This document shows, in pieces, positions 33,083-44,232 of a DNA stretch of 64,000 nt (positions within the stretch are counted from its first letter, which is position 1; every line of letters starts with the position of its first letter). This DNA comes from Luffa acutangula (taxonomy: Eukaryota > Streptophyta > Magnoliopsida > Cucurbitales > Cucurbitaceae). The position numbers and the translations under genes were made by a program. The stretch lies in assembly GCA_036850905.1 (NCBI GenBank), contig CM072091.1:34099721-34163720 (forward strand), in the 5' to 3' direction. The notes under the pieces were generated by a model, which saw only the letters and a list, made by a program, of their open reading frames with translations, had not been told where the DNA came from and did not search any database.

Positions 33083-35361
33083 TGAAGGATTGGAATTCCG
33101 TAATTCCGTAAAGCGGAAGCGTGATTGGGACTGATTCGTAATTAATTTTGTTTAATCTAAAATACCAATACATTGGCAATAATATTAGAGCTATTCTAAA
33201 TATATATTAAGGCTAAGCATATAGAAATATTAGATCTAAATCTAATTTATAAAGTAACAAATTACTTACTCTCGTTGACGACTCAGATTAAATTCACCAA
33301 CTACATGTGAATTAATCACGAACTAGTGTGAAGACCACCACTATGGCTACACCGGTATGACTCTGAGACTTCTAGAGGCAGGAGACTGGTGGGAGTCTAG
33401 AGGAAGCCTTGAGGAGAATGAATGGGATGCCTTTCACCCCACCTCAGGGGTCCTATTTATAGGTAAAGGCCAAGACCTTTTTCCTAATAGGAAAAGGAAG
33501 ACATTTTCCTAATAGGAAAAGGTCTCTAATTTTAATAAATAATTAATTAATTTCATAATTAATTAATTTCCCTAATTAAATATCATATATTTAATATTAG
33601 GAATTTTATTAAAATTAAAATTAATATGAATCCAATTCATATTAAATTGATTTGAACTCTTTCAAATATTTTCTTTCCTAATAGGAAAAGGTCTCTAATT
33701 TTAATAAATAATTAATTAATTCCATAATTAATTAATTTTCCTAATTAAATATCATATATTTAATATGAGGGATTTTATTAAAATTAAAATTAATATGAAT
33801 CCAGTTCATATTAAATTTATTTGAACTCTTTCAAATATTTTCTTTCCTAATAGGAAAAGGTCTCTAATTTTAATAAATAATTAATTAATTTCATAATTAA
33901 TTAATTTTCCTAATTAAATATCATATATTTAATATTAGGAATTTTATTAAAATTAAAATTAATATGAATCCAATTCATATTAAATTTATTTGAACTCTTT
34001 CAAATATTTTCTTTCCTAATAGGAAAAGGTCTCTAATTTTAATAAATAATTAATTAATTCCATAATTAATTAATTTACCCAATTAAATATCATATATTTA
34101 ATCTTAGGGACTTTATTAAAATTAAAATTAATATGAATCCAATTCATATTAAATTTATTTGAACTCTTTCAAATATTTTCTCCCAAGAATTAATTTTTTG
34201 AAATTAATTCAAAAATTATATTATAAAGTTTCATAAACTTTATATTATAATGCATCAATATACATTATACGATTTCTCAAATAAATTGAACACTTTCAAT
34301 TTACAATTTATACTTAATTGCCTCAAGTCTCTTTACGAGCTACCAGTGGGACCTAATGGACCTACAGATCAGAAGCTCCAACGATACGAGACTAATTGGC
34401 CAAACTCATTGACCAAATTTAGTCAACATTCGTTAACTGTGGGTCACTCCACTAAAGACCCACAACTGCACTCTTCTCACTGTAGAATATTTATGTGTCC
34501 ATGGATATCGACCAAGCAGTAAGTCAATCCTTCACGTGTGTTCGTAACACCAGCTGGGTCAAATTACCGTTTTACCCCTGGGTTACCTCTGGTTCCTTAA
34601 GTACTACTGATTCCTCTAATGAACAAGTTGTTTAGGGTCCAACCACTAAACAGGAGTTCCTCTCGGGCTAGGAGAGGACGAAGCGCCTTTGTTCAAGCCC
34701 TGAAATCAGCCCTTAAGGGAACACACATCTACTTACCCCAATAGGGGAAGGAGTGAATTCCATCTTGTACTGTTATGTTCCCAGCCCTCATTCGGTCTTG
34801 TCCCTGAAATGGTAGGATTGTTGAGTCGGCGAACTGGCCACTCTCACCCATACAAATCTAAGGACAATCCCTCCTGAAAAGGGTTCATAACAGACTCAGG
34901 ATTGAGATTGAGTTACCTAGGTCATCCTATTGAAATAGAAACCTAAACTAGTTAACGGCGTTACATCTAGTGGTTACTATTTCGCGGTACGGTCTTATGC
35001 AAACTCATTGCATAGAATACCCACCTGCATGTCTCCTACATGGATGCTTTGGATCATTGCATCTGTATCGAATACAAGGTGGACCGTATCACATAGTGTC
35101 ACCAGGATAAGGTACCCAGCCTTATCCTTATACTATAGACCTTTTAGGTTGTTACTTGGACACTGATCCCCGTATCTCCCCACATACTAGTCCAAGTTTC
35201 ATTTAAACAACCTTGGATCTTAGTTTATTGGATTTAGGGTTTATTAATGCAAACTCGATTATTCAATAACCAAATTACTAAATTACTCAAATAACACTTT
35301 ATTGAGATCGATTAATTTGTTTCATTTACTATCTACGAGTTTTAGGGCATAAAACCCAACA
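33083..35361 (-). mobile_element. Copia solo LTR in element A gag, TSD TTTCT
   Basis: TTTCT flanks it at 33078-33082 and 35362-35366. On the plus strand it starts TGAAGGATTGG and ends AAACCCAACA, the reverse of the family termini. At 2279 bp it is longer than its relatives, because it contains a fourfold 169-bp tandem repeat. A TATA-like sequence (CCTATTTATAGG) lies at 33452-33463. Confidence 0.93.
33508..34183. repeat. Four tandem copies of a 169-bp AT-rich unit
   Basis: The marker CCTAATAGGAAAAGGTCTC starts at 33508, 33677, 33846 and 34015, exactly 169 bp apart each time. The units differ by only a few bases (for example ttccat versus ttcat). The related LTR at 59923-61936 has only a single unit-like region. 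Confidence 0.93.
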
Positions 35362-37081
35362 TTTCTTCAATTTCCTCACTCTCTGGACTTTTTTCTACTT
35401 GAATTCCGGCAGGTTTTTTAACATTTTTCTCTGCTGTCTTTTCCATATCAGCATCAATATCAGCTGGTTTTTCCACTTGTTGTCCAACTGATTTTTGTTG
35501 GGTTGGCCTTTTTTTTTCAACTAAAGGCTTCCCACTTGTTAGCTCCACAGCTTGGACTTGTTCCTTTCCTTCCCTCTTTGAATTTTCAGTGTCTGAGGGA
35601 AGTTTACCATGTGGCCTAGCTTTCAACTCACTAGCGATTTGGCCCATTTGAACTTCCAAATTTCTCAATGACGCTTGGTGAGTTTGAATTGCAGCATCAG
35701 TTTTAGCCATATACTCCTTGAACATGCTCTCTAAAGAACTTCCAGTGGCATGTTGTTTCATGGTATTTTGGAACTGAGTTTGCTGATTTTGTTGCCCAAA
35801 TCCGGAAGGTCCACTCATCTTTTGTTGAGCTTGTTGGGTGTTGGAATTACTTCCTTGACCTCCCCAAGAAAAATTTGGATGATTTCTCCAACCCGGATTA
35901 TAGGTATTGGAATAGGGATTATTCCTAGGGGCATTTTGGTTTCCTACATAACACACTGAGGCTGGATTTCCAGGGCAAAATTCAAACTTATGATCCTCTC
36001 CACAGTAAACACATGAATCTGCTGCATTCTGATTTATATCGATTGTTGCAGCAGACTGGTTTGCACTGGAATTCATCAACTGCAAATTCTCAAAGCCTGA
36101 ATTTAGCTTTTTTATCATGCTTTCCATTGAATCAAACCTCGCATTAAAAGATGTAACAGTGTCAACCTCAAGCATACCCTTATTTTTCTTCCCAACCACA
36201 CTTCTAGAATCTGACCATTGGCAGCTATTTGTGGAAATTCTCTCCAAAATGGCATAAGCTTCATCATAAGTCTTGGATAATAAAGCACCATTAGCTGAAG
36301 CATCTACCATGTTTTGAGTAGCCCAATTCAACCCATTGTAGAAAGTCTCCATTTGAATGCAATGGGGTAGACCATGGTGAGGGCATTTTCTCAACAACTC
36401 TTTGAATCTTTCTCAAGCTTCACTAAAAGATTCATCATCAAATTGTAAAAAAGACACTATATCCAATCTAAGTTTGGCATTTCTTGTGGGAGGAAAGTAC
36501 TTAATGAGGAATTTCTCTGCTAACTCATTCCATGTAGTGATGGAGCCAGGAGCAAAGTTATTTAACCAAGCTTTGGCACCATCTCTCAAAGAATAAGGAA
36601 ACAAGGTTAACCTCAAAGCATCTTGAGAAACTCTTTGAATTTTAAATGAGTCACTCACTCCCAAAAAGGATTTAAGGTGTAGATGTGGGTCCTCAGAAGG
36701 TAATCCATGAAATTGTCCCACCGTTTGTAACATTTTGAACATAACAGACTTCATTTCAAAATTGTGTGCCTGTATCTCGGGTCTAGCTATCCCAGGGTAC
36801 AACTCATTGAAGGTAGGGACGGCATAGGCTCTAATAGCTCTTCCCCTATCATTGGCTATAAGGATAGGGTTTTCAGCTTGATTTTCTACCCTAGGTTGCT
36901 GATTTATCTCAAGATTAGGTTGCTGGTTGTTTTGGTTTTCTTGATTTCTAGGAGGTACAGGGGGTAAAAGAGGTGGTGGATCCATCCTATTGTTTCTCTC
37001 TCTTTGTTCCCTTCTCCTCCTATGAAAAGTCCTTTCAATTTCAGGGTCCAAATTGAATTCTAAGTCAGGGAATTCATTCAT
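35362..37081 (-). pseudogene. Gag of element A (5' part of the polyprotein)
   Basis: The start is MNEFPDLEFNLDPEIERTFH at 37081, with a Pro/Asn/Gln-rich linker. The capsid domain includes AIRAYAVPTFNELYPGIARP, FHGLPSEDPHLHLKSFLGVS, LFPYSLRDGAKAWLNNFAPG and FLIKYFPPTRNAKLRLDIVS. A TGA at 36413-36415 replaces the Trp of the conserved 'EAWERFKELL' region as seen in element B; downstream the frame stays open to the solo LTR. The zinc knuckle CVYCGEDHKFEFC is intact, unlike B's. The frame resumes beyond the Copia solo LTR at 33077. Confidence 0.9.
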
Positions 37082-37183
37082 ACACAGCTACCAGCACCTG
37101 CAAAATCAAACAACCAAGTTAGAAGCTGTTTTAGCACCAATGTCACTAACTTTCAGCTCAAAAATAGCAAAAATCAACTCAAT

Positions 37184-37200
37184 CCCAGGCAACGGCGCCA
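37184..37200 (-). other. Primer-binding site of element A, tRNA-Asp
   Basis: On the plus strand it reads CCCAGGCAACGGCGCCA, one mismatch to the tRNA-Asp(GUC) 3' end, six bases from the 5' LTR. Confidence 0.88.
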
Positions 37201-37206
37201 AACACT

Positions 37207-38579
37207 TGTTGCCATGTGCAAAGTGATTCTAAATATGCAAGAAAAAACTCACAAATACATGTGCAAGTGCACACGACCAGCAGCAAGTGATAAGTATTTT
37301 TATATCGTTTCCACAGGGATTGATGCAACGAAAATCACTATTTCTAAGCCTATTTTCAATGAAATTCAACGTAACCGAGGAACAAATATTTTTCCTTAAC
37401 TAAGTGTAAGAGATTAAAATGGTAAACAAGCTCAAAATGATAAGAACTTAAGTAAATTTCAATAAAAACAGTGAATTAGCTCAAAGAAGGCAAGGTTCAG
37501 ATTAGGGGTTGTCTACTCTCACAAGTTGTTTGCTGCAGCAGAACTCTAAATTTTCAACTCACCCAGTATTTTCTACGGGAATTTTCCAATTCTCCTATAG
37601 GTAAGGTGATTAAACTCCCATTTAACCCCTTCTTTTTAGCTCAACCGATTTAGTGCCTTAGGTGGTTATTTATCCCTAAATACCCACTCATTTTCATGAT
37701 CATTAAAGACTAAGGTAAAGCAAGTAGTCGGTTATCTATTGTTTTCCCAAACACTAAATAACAATGCTAGAAAATGGTTGGCCAAATGAAATTCCAGCTT
37801 TAAGCATGAAGAACACTTTGCTTTAAGTTGCAATATATAAAGTTCCACAAAAACAAACAACAAGTTCAATCTTAAGCACCCTAATCCTCACCTAAGAGGA
37901 TTTAGCTCATGTTCAAGGTGAAAATAATGAAAATACAGCAGCAAACTACCATATCAGTCATGATTACAACCTTAAATACCAACTAAACACTAGGAGAAAG
38001 AAGAATAAAATAAGAGGAATGAAGAGAAGAAGCTTCCAAGGGAGATTCCAGCTTTCCCAAGCTGGAAATCCTTCCAAACAACAGCCTCCTTGTCTTTTTC
38101 CCCTTCAGCGTTAGCAGCAACTTCTAGGTCAACTTCTCTAGCTCAATCCCTCTCATTTTGGGCCAAATAACTATTTATACCATCTCTTTGCATTGAATTC
38201 AGGGCTGATTGGACATATGCTTCCACATGGATCTTCCCTATTTGGCTAAGATGGTACAAATCAGCTCCACATGGCTACCAGCTCAATTAATGAGAGATCC
38301 CACGGGTTCAGCACGTGCAGGCTTTTAAATTCCAGACTTTCTGCCTTCTGCTTGTGAAATCAGTTGCTGTAGCAAAACCTGAGTGCCCCTACACCAGAAA
38401 AATCAGCTTAAAACATAAGAAATCTACACCAAATTTAGTTCAAACTTGACCTACTGATATGTAAAAATGTTCATCAAAGAATACTCATTTTCATGCACAA
38501 ACCAAAGCTCAAACGCATCAAAGGGTAGATTTTTTAAGCCTAAAAGAGAACCAATAGCTCTTATTTCTAAGAGCTATCA
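37207..38579 (-). mobile_element. 5' LTR of Gypsy element A
   Basis: It pairs with 13613-14983. Its TATA box (sense GGTATAAATAG, 38171-38181) would drive the element. Its outer tip has the intact CTATCA end and a 10-bp-stem hairpin (38554-38577). It is followed by TSD CGTAG. Confidence 0.93.
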
Positions 38580-38584
38580 CGTAG

Positions 38585-39048
38585 CATCAAGCAGGGATGC
38601 ATAGAAGACTCGACCATGGAGGTCGAATATGTAACTGCTTGTGAAGCAACGAAAGAGGTTGTTTGGCTTACGAAGTTCTTGACCGATTTGGAAGTCATTC
38701 CAAATATTCATCTTCCTATCACCCTCTATTGTGATAACAGTGGCGCTGCTGATAGATCCCGCCCAGTGTCCTCCTCCTTCCCCCGCCGCCTTCCGACCCG
38801 CGGGAGTATACAATGACAACTTCCGGTGCGCAGTTGCAAATTCTAAAGAACCTAGAAGCCATAAGAGAGGCAATCACATTGAAAGGAAATACCATCTCAT
38901 CCGAGAGATAGTGCACCGAGGAGACGTGATCATTACGAAGATAATATCGGAGCACAACATTGTTGATCCATTCACGAAGGCTCTCACGGCTAAAGTGTTC
39001 GAGAGTCATTTGGAAGGTCTAGGTCTGCGAGATACGTACAAGACATAA
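38585..39048 (+). pseudogene. Copia pol, 3' end (RNase H)
   Basis: It continues the frame interrupted at 13612 and carries the end of the Copia RNase H: MEVEYVTACEATKEVVWLTK, LPITLYCDNSGA, then after an 85-bp foreign insert NSKEPRSHKRGNHIERKYHL, IVHRGDVIITKIISEHNIVD and PFTKALTAKVFE. A stop occurs near 38601 and the insert breaks the frame again. A polypurine tract follows about 10 bases after the final stop. Confidence 0.88.
38748..38832. other. 85-bp GC-rich insert in Copia RNase H
   Basis: The RNase H frame reads ...CDNSGA, is interrupted by about 85 bp rich in G and C (cctcctccttcccccgccgc, gacccgcgggag), then resumes with VANSKEPRSHK-like sequence. Edges are uncertain by a few bases because both contain GCTG/GCAG-like sequence. 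No transposon ends or clear TSD are seen. Confidence 0.75.
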
Positions 39049-39057
39049 TCTAGGGCA

Positions 39058-39066
39058 AGTGGGAGA
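39058..39066 (+). other. Polypurine tract of the Copia element
   Basis: AGTGGGAGA, just after the pol stop and just before the 3' LTR remnant, is the expected plus-strand primer. Confidence 0.65.
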
Positions 39067-39084
39067 CCTAGACCTTGAGAGAGT

Positions 39085-39286
39085 TGGGAGTAAACGTTAA
39101 TTATATACAATATACTTAACGTAATGGTTTAATTATGAATTAAACTATAACTTGAAAGAGTTGGGATATTTAAATATGATTGAAATATTGTACATATGAA
39201 TAGGGATTCATATTTAAACGATCGATTTTGAGAGAAGTCGGGATTGGTGCAATTATTTAATTTAGTATTTGATATTAAATTAAATA
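39085..39286 (+). mobile_element. Copia 3' LTR, left piece
   Basis: It aligns with 7586-7790 of the 5' LTR nearly base for base. The LTR start is missing here too. It is interrupted at 39286 by a reverse solo LTR whose TSD (AAATA) is 39282-39286. Confidence 0.88.
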
Positions 39287-42200
39287 TGAAGGTGTTCATA
39301 TAACACATGCGGAAGCAATTTTAGGATCAGAGGCACTTAACTACATCAATTTTAGAAAATGAAAGCATTCTATCCAAATACCGTTAACAGAGAGCATAAT
39401 TTGTACCAACCTTTTGGAGACCGATTTAGCAACTCCTTTTGATTCCTTTGATCACGAACAGTGTGTGGACCACCTCTAGTGTCTTCCCCACTATCCTCCG
39501 GCCTTAGAACGACTTGTGGGAGTCTATGGTGATAGGGATTGAAAGGGATATGCTTGAACACTACAAGCCTTTACAGAGAATTGAGAGAGTGAGGTTGAGA
39601 GTGAATTTTGGCAGCATAACATTACTCCAGAATTCCATACTTCTCCATCTTCTAATCCCCTATTTATAGAGGATTTTCATGCATCTTAGATTCATCAATG
39701 TAAGACACATGGAGAGGAGAATGTCCATAGTGGATTCTAGGTGTGCAATGGAGAATACATAAATCCTTGCATGATTGAGGTGTTATTCCACTTTCTTCAT
39801 CCATGCAAGAGTGGATTTAGTTGTGTAATTCCACTATCTCCATCCATGCAAGAGTGAAATTCTACTCTTGGATTTAATTTAAAATGCAATTCTCAATTGC
39901 CTTTTAAATTACAATTTAATTGAACAATTTCAATTAATCATATGACATTAATCAAATTAATTCATATCACCTAATTAAATCCACTAATCTTGAATTTCCA
40001 TAAATTCAAGATTGAAATCTCTATCTCAAATTTTAATTAAAAACAATTCATAATAATTTTTAAATTAAAACAATAATTAATTAAACAATTTAATCAACTA
40101 TGTAATATTAATTTAATATCATATATCAAATTGATACTATGCACCCAATATGAATCCCTATTCATATATATTGTATTTACAACATATTTAAATACTTTAC
40201 TCTCTCAATTAATAGTTTAATTCATGATTAAACTATTTTGTTGATAATATCGTATATAGTCAACACTAATTCCCTAAACCGATTTTGAACAATTCAAACT
40301 TTTCTATCACTAAGTTCTAAGGTATAATCTGTATGAGCCAGCAGGGGGACCTAATGGACCTGCAGATTATGGGCTCCAACGATCCGAGGTTAACCAGCTA
40401 ATCTCATTAACCTAACTAACCAACATTCGTTAACTACCGGGACACTCCACTATAGCCCTGTAGTTGCACTCCCCTCACTGTAGATATATTTCTGTCCACC
40501 TGATATAACCATGATTAGTAAGTCGATCCTTCACAGGTTGTTTGTAACTATAGCTGGGTCAAATGTCCGTTTTACCCCTATAGTATATTTTGTTCCTTAA
40601 GTCCCACTGATCCTCTAATGAACAATTGGTTTATGGTCCAACCAACAAACCGAGTACCTCTCGGGCCAATGAGAGGGCGGGATCCCTTTGTTCAAGCCCC
40701 AGATACAACACTTAAGGGAACAACCTCTCTATTATCCCTAATTCGGGTAGGAGCGAATTCCTTCTTGTAGAACTATGTCCCCAGCTATCTACCTGTTCCT
40801 ATCCCTGAAATGGTAGGCTTATTGAGTCGGCAATGTTGAGCCACTCTCACCCATGCAGATCTAAGGATAAGTCTAAATAAACAGGAGTTCATAGTTAGCT
40901 CAGGATTAAGATCGAGTTACCTAGGTCATCACATGAAATAGTCAGTCTTGTTAGTAAATAGCGTTATAAAGCAAGAGTAACTTATTTCTCGATCCTGGTT
41001 TTTTTCAAACTCATTGCATAGGACGCCCCCACTCGCATGTCTCTATATGGACGATTTAGGATCACATCGTCTGTACTATCTACAAAGTGGGTCGCGTCTC
41101 ATAGTGTCCCCATGATAAGGTACCCAGCTCTATCCCTATACTATAGACTGTTTTGGCTATTACTCGAGCCTGATCCACTTTTATGTCTCTACATAAAGCT
41201 CAAGTGTGTTGGGTTTTATGCCCTAAAACTCGTAGATAGTAAATGTACATTTGACCGAACATTAATAAAAGTGATGTATTATTCATGTTTGTATTATATC
41301 TTGTCTTATTAACCCTAATCCAATAAACTAAACATCCAAGGCTAATAGAATGATGCTTGAACTAGTATGTAGGGACATACGGGGATCAATGTTCAAGTTT
41401 TAGCCTAAAGGGTCTGTAGTATATGGATAAGGCTGGGTACCTTATCTTGGTGACACTATGGATACGACCCGCTTGGTATATTGATACAAACATAATGATC
41501 CAACGCGTTCGTGTAGTTGACTTGCGAGTGGGGGTATCCTGTGCAATGAGTTTGCACAAAGACCGGACCACGAAATAGTTAACCATTAACTGTAACACCG
41601 TTATTTAGCTCGGTTTCTATTTCACTAGGATGACCTAGGCAACTTGGCCTTAATCCTGAGTGGATTATGGACTCCTGTCCATGAGGGATTGTCCTTTGAT
41701 TTGTACGGGTGAGACTGGCCTATTCGCCGACTCAATAAGCCTACCATTTTGGGGACAAGACCGAGTGGAGAGCTGGGAACATAGTCTTACAAGATGGAAT
41801 TCACTCATTCTCGTCTTTAGGGTAAGTAGAGGTGTGTTCCCTTAAGTGGTGTCCCCGGGTCTTGAACAATGGGTCCTACCCTCTTTATGGCACGAGAGGG
41901 ATTTATGTTTGTTGGTTGGACCTCAAACAGGTTGTTCATTAAAAGAACACTGGTACTTAAGGACCAAGAGGTAGCCCAGGGGTAAAACGGTAATTTGACC
42001 TAGCTGGGGTACGAACACACGTGAAGGGCTAACTTGCTGTTGATGGTCGATATCCGTGGACACAGAAATATATCTGCAGTGAGAAGAGTGCAGTTGTGGT
42101 TCTTTAGTGGAGTGAACCATAGTTAACGAACATTGATTAATTTGGTTAATGTGAGTTTAGCCAATTAATCTTACATCGTTGGAGCTTTTGATCTGTAGGT

Positions 42201-43410
42201 CCATTAGGTCCCACTGGTAGCTCTATAAGGGCGTTGAGGTAAATTTCTAAGAGAGAATTGAATATTCGAAGGGGTTCGAATATTAAATTTTTAATGTGAA
42301 TTTGATTCATATTAAAAACTATAGGGTATAAATAATGCACATTAGATGTACATTAATACTATAGTTTATTTGAGAGAAATATAATTAAATGTGTGATGTT
42401 TAATTATAAGATTAATTAATTAGTGAATTAATTAATTTGTATTGTTCTAATTTAATTTAATTAAATTCGATTTAATTGAATTTTATTAAAACAATAGGTT
42501 ATGTGGATTTATTATAAAAAGAGTTTATATAAATTAAATGTTAATTTAATGAATTAAATTGATTTAATCTTATTATTAATTTAAATTAATTTAATTCTTC
42601 CATCAGTTAAAATAACTGATGGAATGATTCATCCACTAACCTAGGGTATATGCGTGAGAGGGAGTAATTATAGGGGGTGGAGGTTTTTCATCCGTTGAAT
42701 AACCACTCCATCAGATCAATCAGATTCAAGGTTTCAGTTTCTCTCAATCTCAGACTCTCTCACGCGCATTCTCTCTCTCTCACAGTGTGCTTCTGCGTTT
42801 TCTTTGACTAAGAAAAACAGAGACAAAGATTCTCACCGATCAAACCTTAGAAATCTTGCTCCCACTAGCCCTAACGCAAGAATCCTTCAAGAGGATACCG
42901 GTGCAACTTTTTGGTGGTGTTCACAAGATTTTTCCAGCAAGCAAATGAGTGTTCTTGTTGTTGTTTTTGGTGAAGAATCAAGGGAATTTGGTGAAATTCA
43001 GTCAAAATCATCCACAGTAGTAAGTTAATTCTATCTTTAGATCATTAGGATCTTCTTATAGATTAGATCTAAGGTTTTTAGTTTTAATATTAGCATGTGT
43101 TTTATAACCTATTCAGTAGATTAAATGTAGTTTTTTGCTGTGATTTATTTTACAACGTACTGGTATTTTAATCCGAATTAAAAACTGAGAAAAAGGTTCT
43201 GATCTTTTCTATTGCGAAAGGGCTTTTATCCCTTCAAAGTGTTCATCCTATAGCCAGGGATCTTAGTATATTGGATTTGGGTTATTTAACGTGCAATTTA
43301 CTTACTCAGTAACGACTTTACTGAATGAATCTCGACAACGACTTTATCGATCAAGTATATAATTCGTTTAACATTCACTATCTACGAGTTTTATGGCACC
43401 AATCCCAACA
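39287..43410 (-). mobile_element. Copia solo LTR (reverse) with a second one inside, TSD AAATA
   Basis: AAATA flanks it at 39282-39286 and 43411-43415. Ends are TGAAGGTG and CCCAACA on the plus strand. Without the inner insertion it is about 2.09 kb. A TATA-like box (sense CTATAAATAG) lies near 39660-39672. The inner forward solo LTR occupies 41207-43236. Confidence 0.92.
41207..43236 (+). mobile_element. Copia solo LTR (forward), TSD AAGTG
   Basis: AAGTG flanks it at 41202-41206 and 43237-43241. It starts TGTTGGGTTTTATGCC and ends ATCCCTTCA, 2030 bp. Removing it rejoins the host LTR reading seen uninterrupted near 6900-6970. It is the innermost layer of a three-level nest. Confidence 0.94.
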
Positions 43411-44026
43411 AAATAATTATACTTAATTAAAATTTTTAATTAATTATTAATTAAAATGAATTATATGAATTAATTTTATTTAAAATTGAATTTATGGAAA
43501 CTCAGAATTAATTATGAAATTGAAAAATTATTTTCAATTTTGAAGGTGGTGGGTTATGACTTACTTCATGCATAACCTCACCAAATGCCACCTTAATCCA
43601 CTAACTAGTCTTTCATGTTCTAGTGTCTTCATGAGATGAAGAGGTTGCATGATCCTTTGATTTTAGATGGAGAAGGAAGGTTGAAGATTAAGGGTTAATC
43701 TTCATGGTTCTTGCTCAAATTTTCTCTCAAAGATAAACCAAGCTTCAAACTCTCTCTAGTTTTCTTTTTCCCTTCAATTACCATCACAACCAGTTCCCAC
43801 AAACCGTTCTAAGGCCAGAGGATGGTGGGGAAGACACTAGCAGTGGTCCACGTCTTGTTCGTGATCAAAGAAAGTCGTAGAGTTGTTGTGAATTCGTCTC
43901 CAAAAGGTTGGTTATACTATCCTCTGTTTTTCAGTTTAAAAAGCATGTGTTTTCCTTTGTAAAATTAATGCAATTAGAGTGCTTTCAATCCAAATCGCTT
44001 CTGCACGAGTGTTGTACACTCCTTCA
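43411..44026 (+). mobile_element. Copia 3' LTR, right piece
   Basis: It resumes the LTR after the nested insertions with 'ataattatacttaattaaaa', as at 7790-7810, and ends GTACACTCCTTCA at 44026, matching the 5' LTR end at 8407. Confidence 0.9.
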
Positions 44027-44232
44027 CAGTTTATGGCACAACCCAAGAGGGGTTATACTTTACAAGAAAATTTTCACTAGTACATGCCCCCAATAGTGTT
44101 GTTTCTTCACTCATGTTGATAAGAGATTTGTCGTCATGCAACTTAAGTTCAATATAGCAACTTTGGGTAGTAGAACCCATGTAAAAGTTGCTCATGACGC
44201 CAATCATTGAAGAAGTCATGACATCATGTTTT
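44027..44232. other. Short non-LTR stretch between Copia LTRs, origin unknown
   Basis: About 200 bp that match none of the repeats in this window. A 62-codon minus-strand frame (44031-44219) begins MTSSMIGVMSNFYMGSTTQS. It is too short to judge and I do not recognise it. It may be a scrap of another element or of the original host locus. GTTTT at 44228-44232 is the left TSD of the next solo LTR. Confidence 0.4.

Larger units (their letters stand above)
13613..38579 (-). mobile_element. 25-kb Gypsy compound (element A with nested C, B and a solo LTR)
   Basis: It is bounded by a perfect TSD, CGTAG, at 13608-13612 and 38580-38584, inside the Copia RNase H coding region. Terminal LTRs are 37207-38579 (5') and 13613-14983 (3'), in minus orientation. 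Reading on the minus strand: 5' LTR, tRNA-Asp primer site, gag, [Copia solo LTR], protease and a shortened polyprotein end, then element C, element B, and the 3' UTR and 3' LTR of A. Protease sequences of the type ALCDLGASINLMP and the tRNA-Asp primer place A, B and C in the Athila/Tat branch of Gypsy; that placement rests on remembered motifs. Confidence 0.9.
7092..44026 (+). mobile_element. Copia retrotransposon expanded by nested insertions
   Basis: In plus-strand order: a truncated 5' LTR (7092-8407), iMet primer-binding site (8411-8423), a long leader, pol (10676-13612), a 25-kb Gypsy insertion (13613-38579), the pol end (38585-39048), a polypurine tract and a 3' LTR (39085-39286 plus 43411-44026) that itself holds nested solo LTRs. 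The element is inactive, because pol has many stops and frameshifts. Both LTRs lack their 5' part. It is the oldest layer of the nest, since everything else here sits inside it. Confidence 0.85.

Noticed and set aside
33508..34183. Regular repeats considered as a CRISPR-like array
   Set aside because: The 169-bp units are directly adjacent with no unique spacers, and the genome is plant nuclear.
44031..44219. 62-codon minus-strand frame in the short stretch between LTRs
   Set aside because: It is too short, no domain is recognised, and it is flanked by transposon insertions. Recorded as unknown sequence and not called as a gene.
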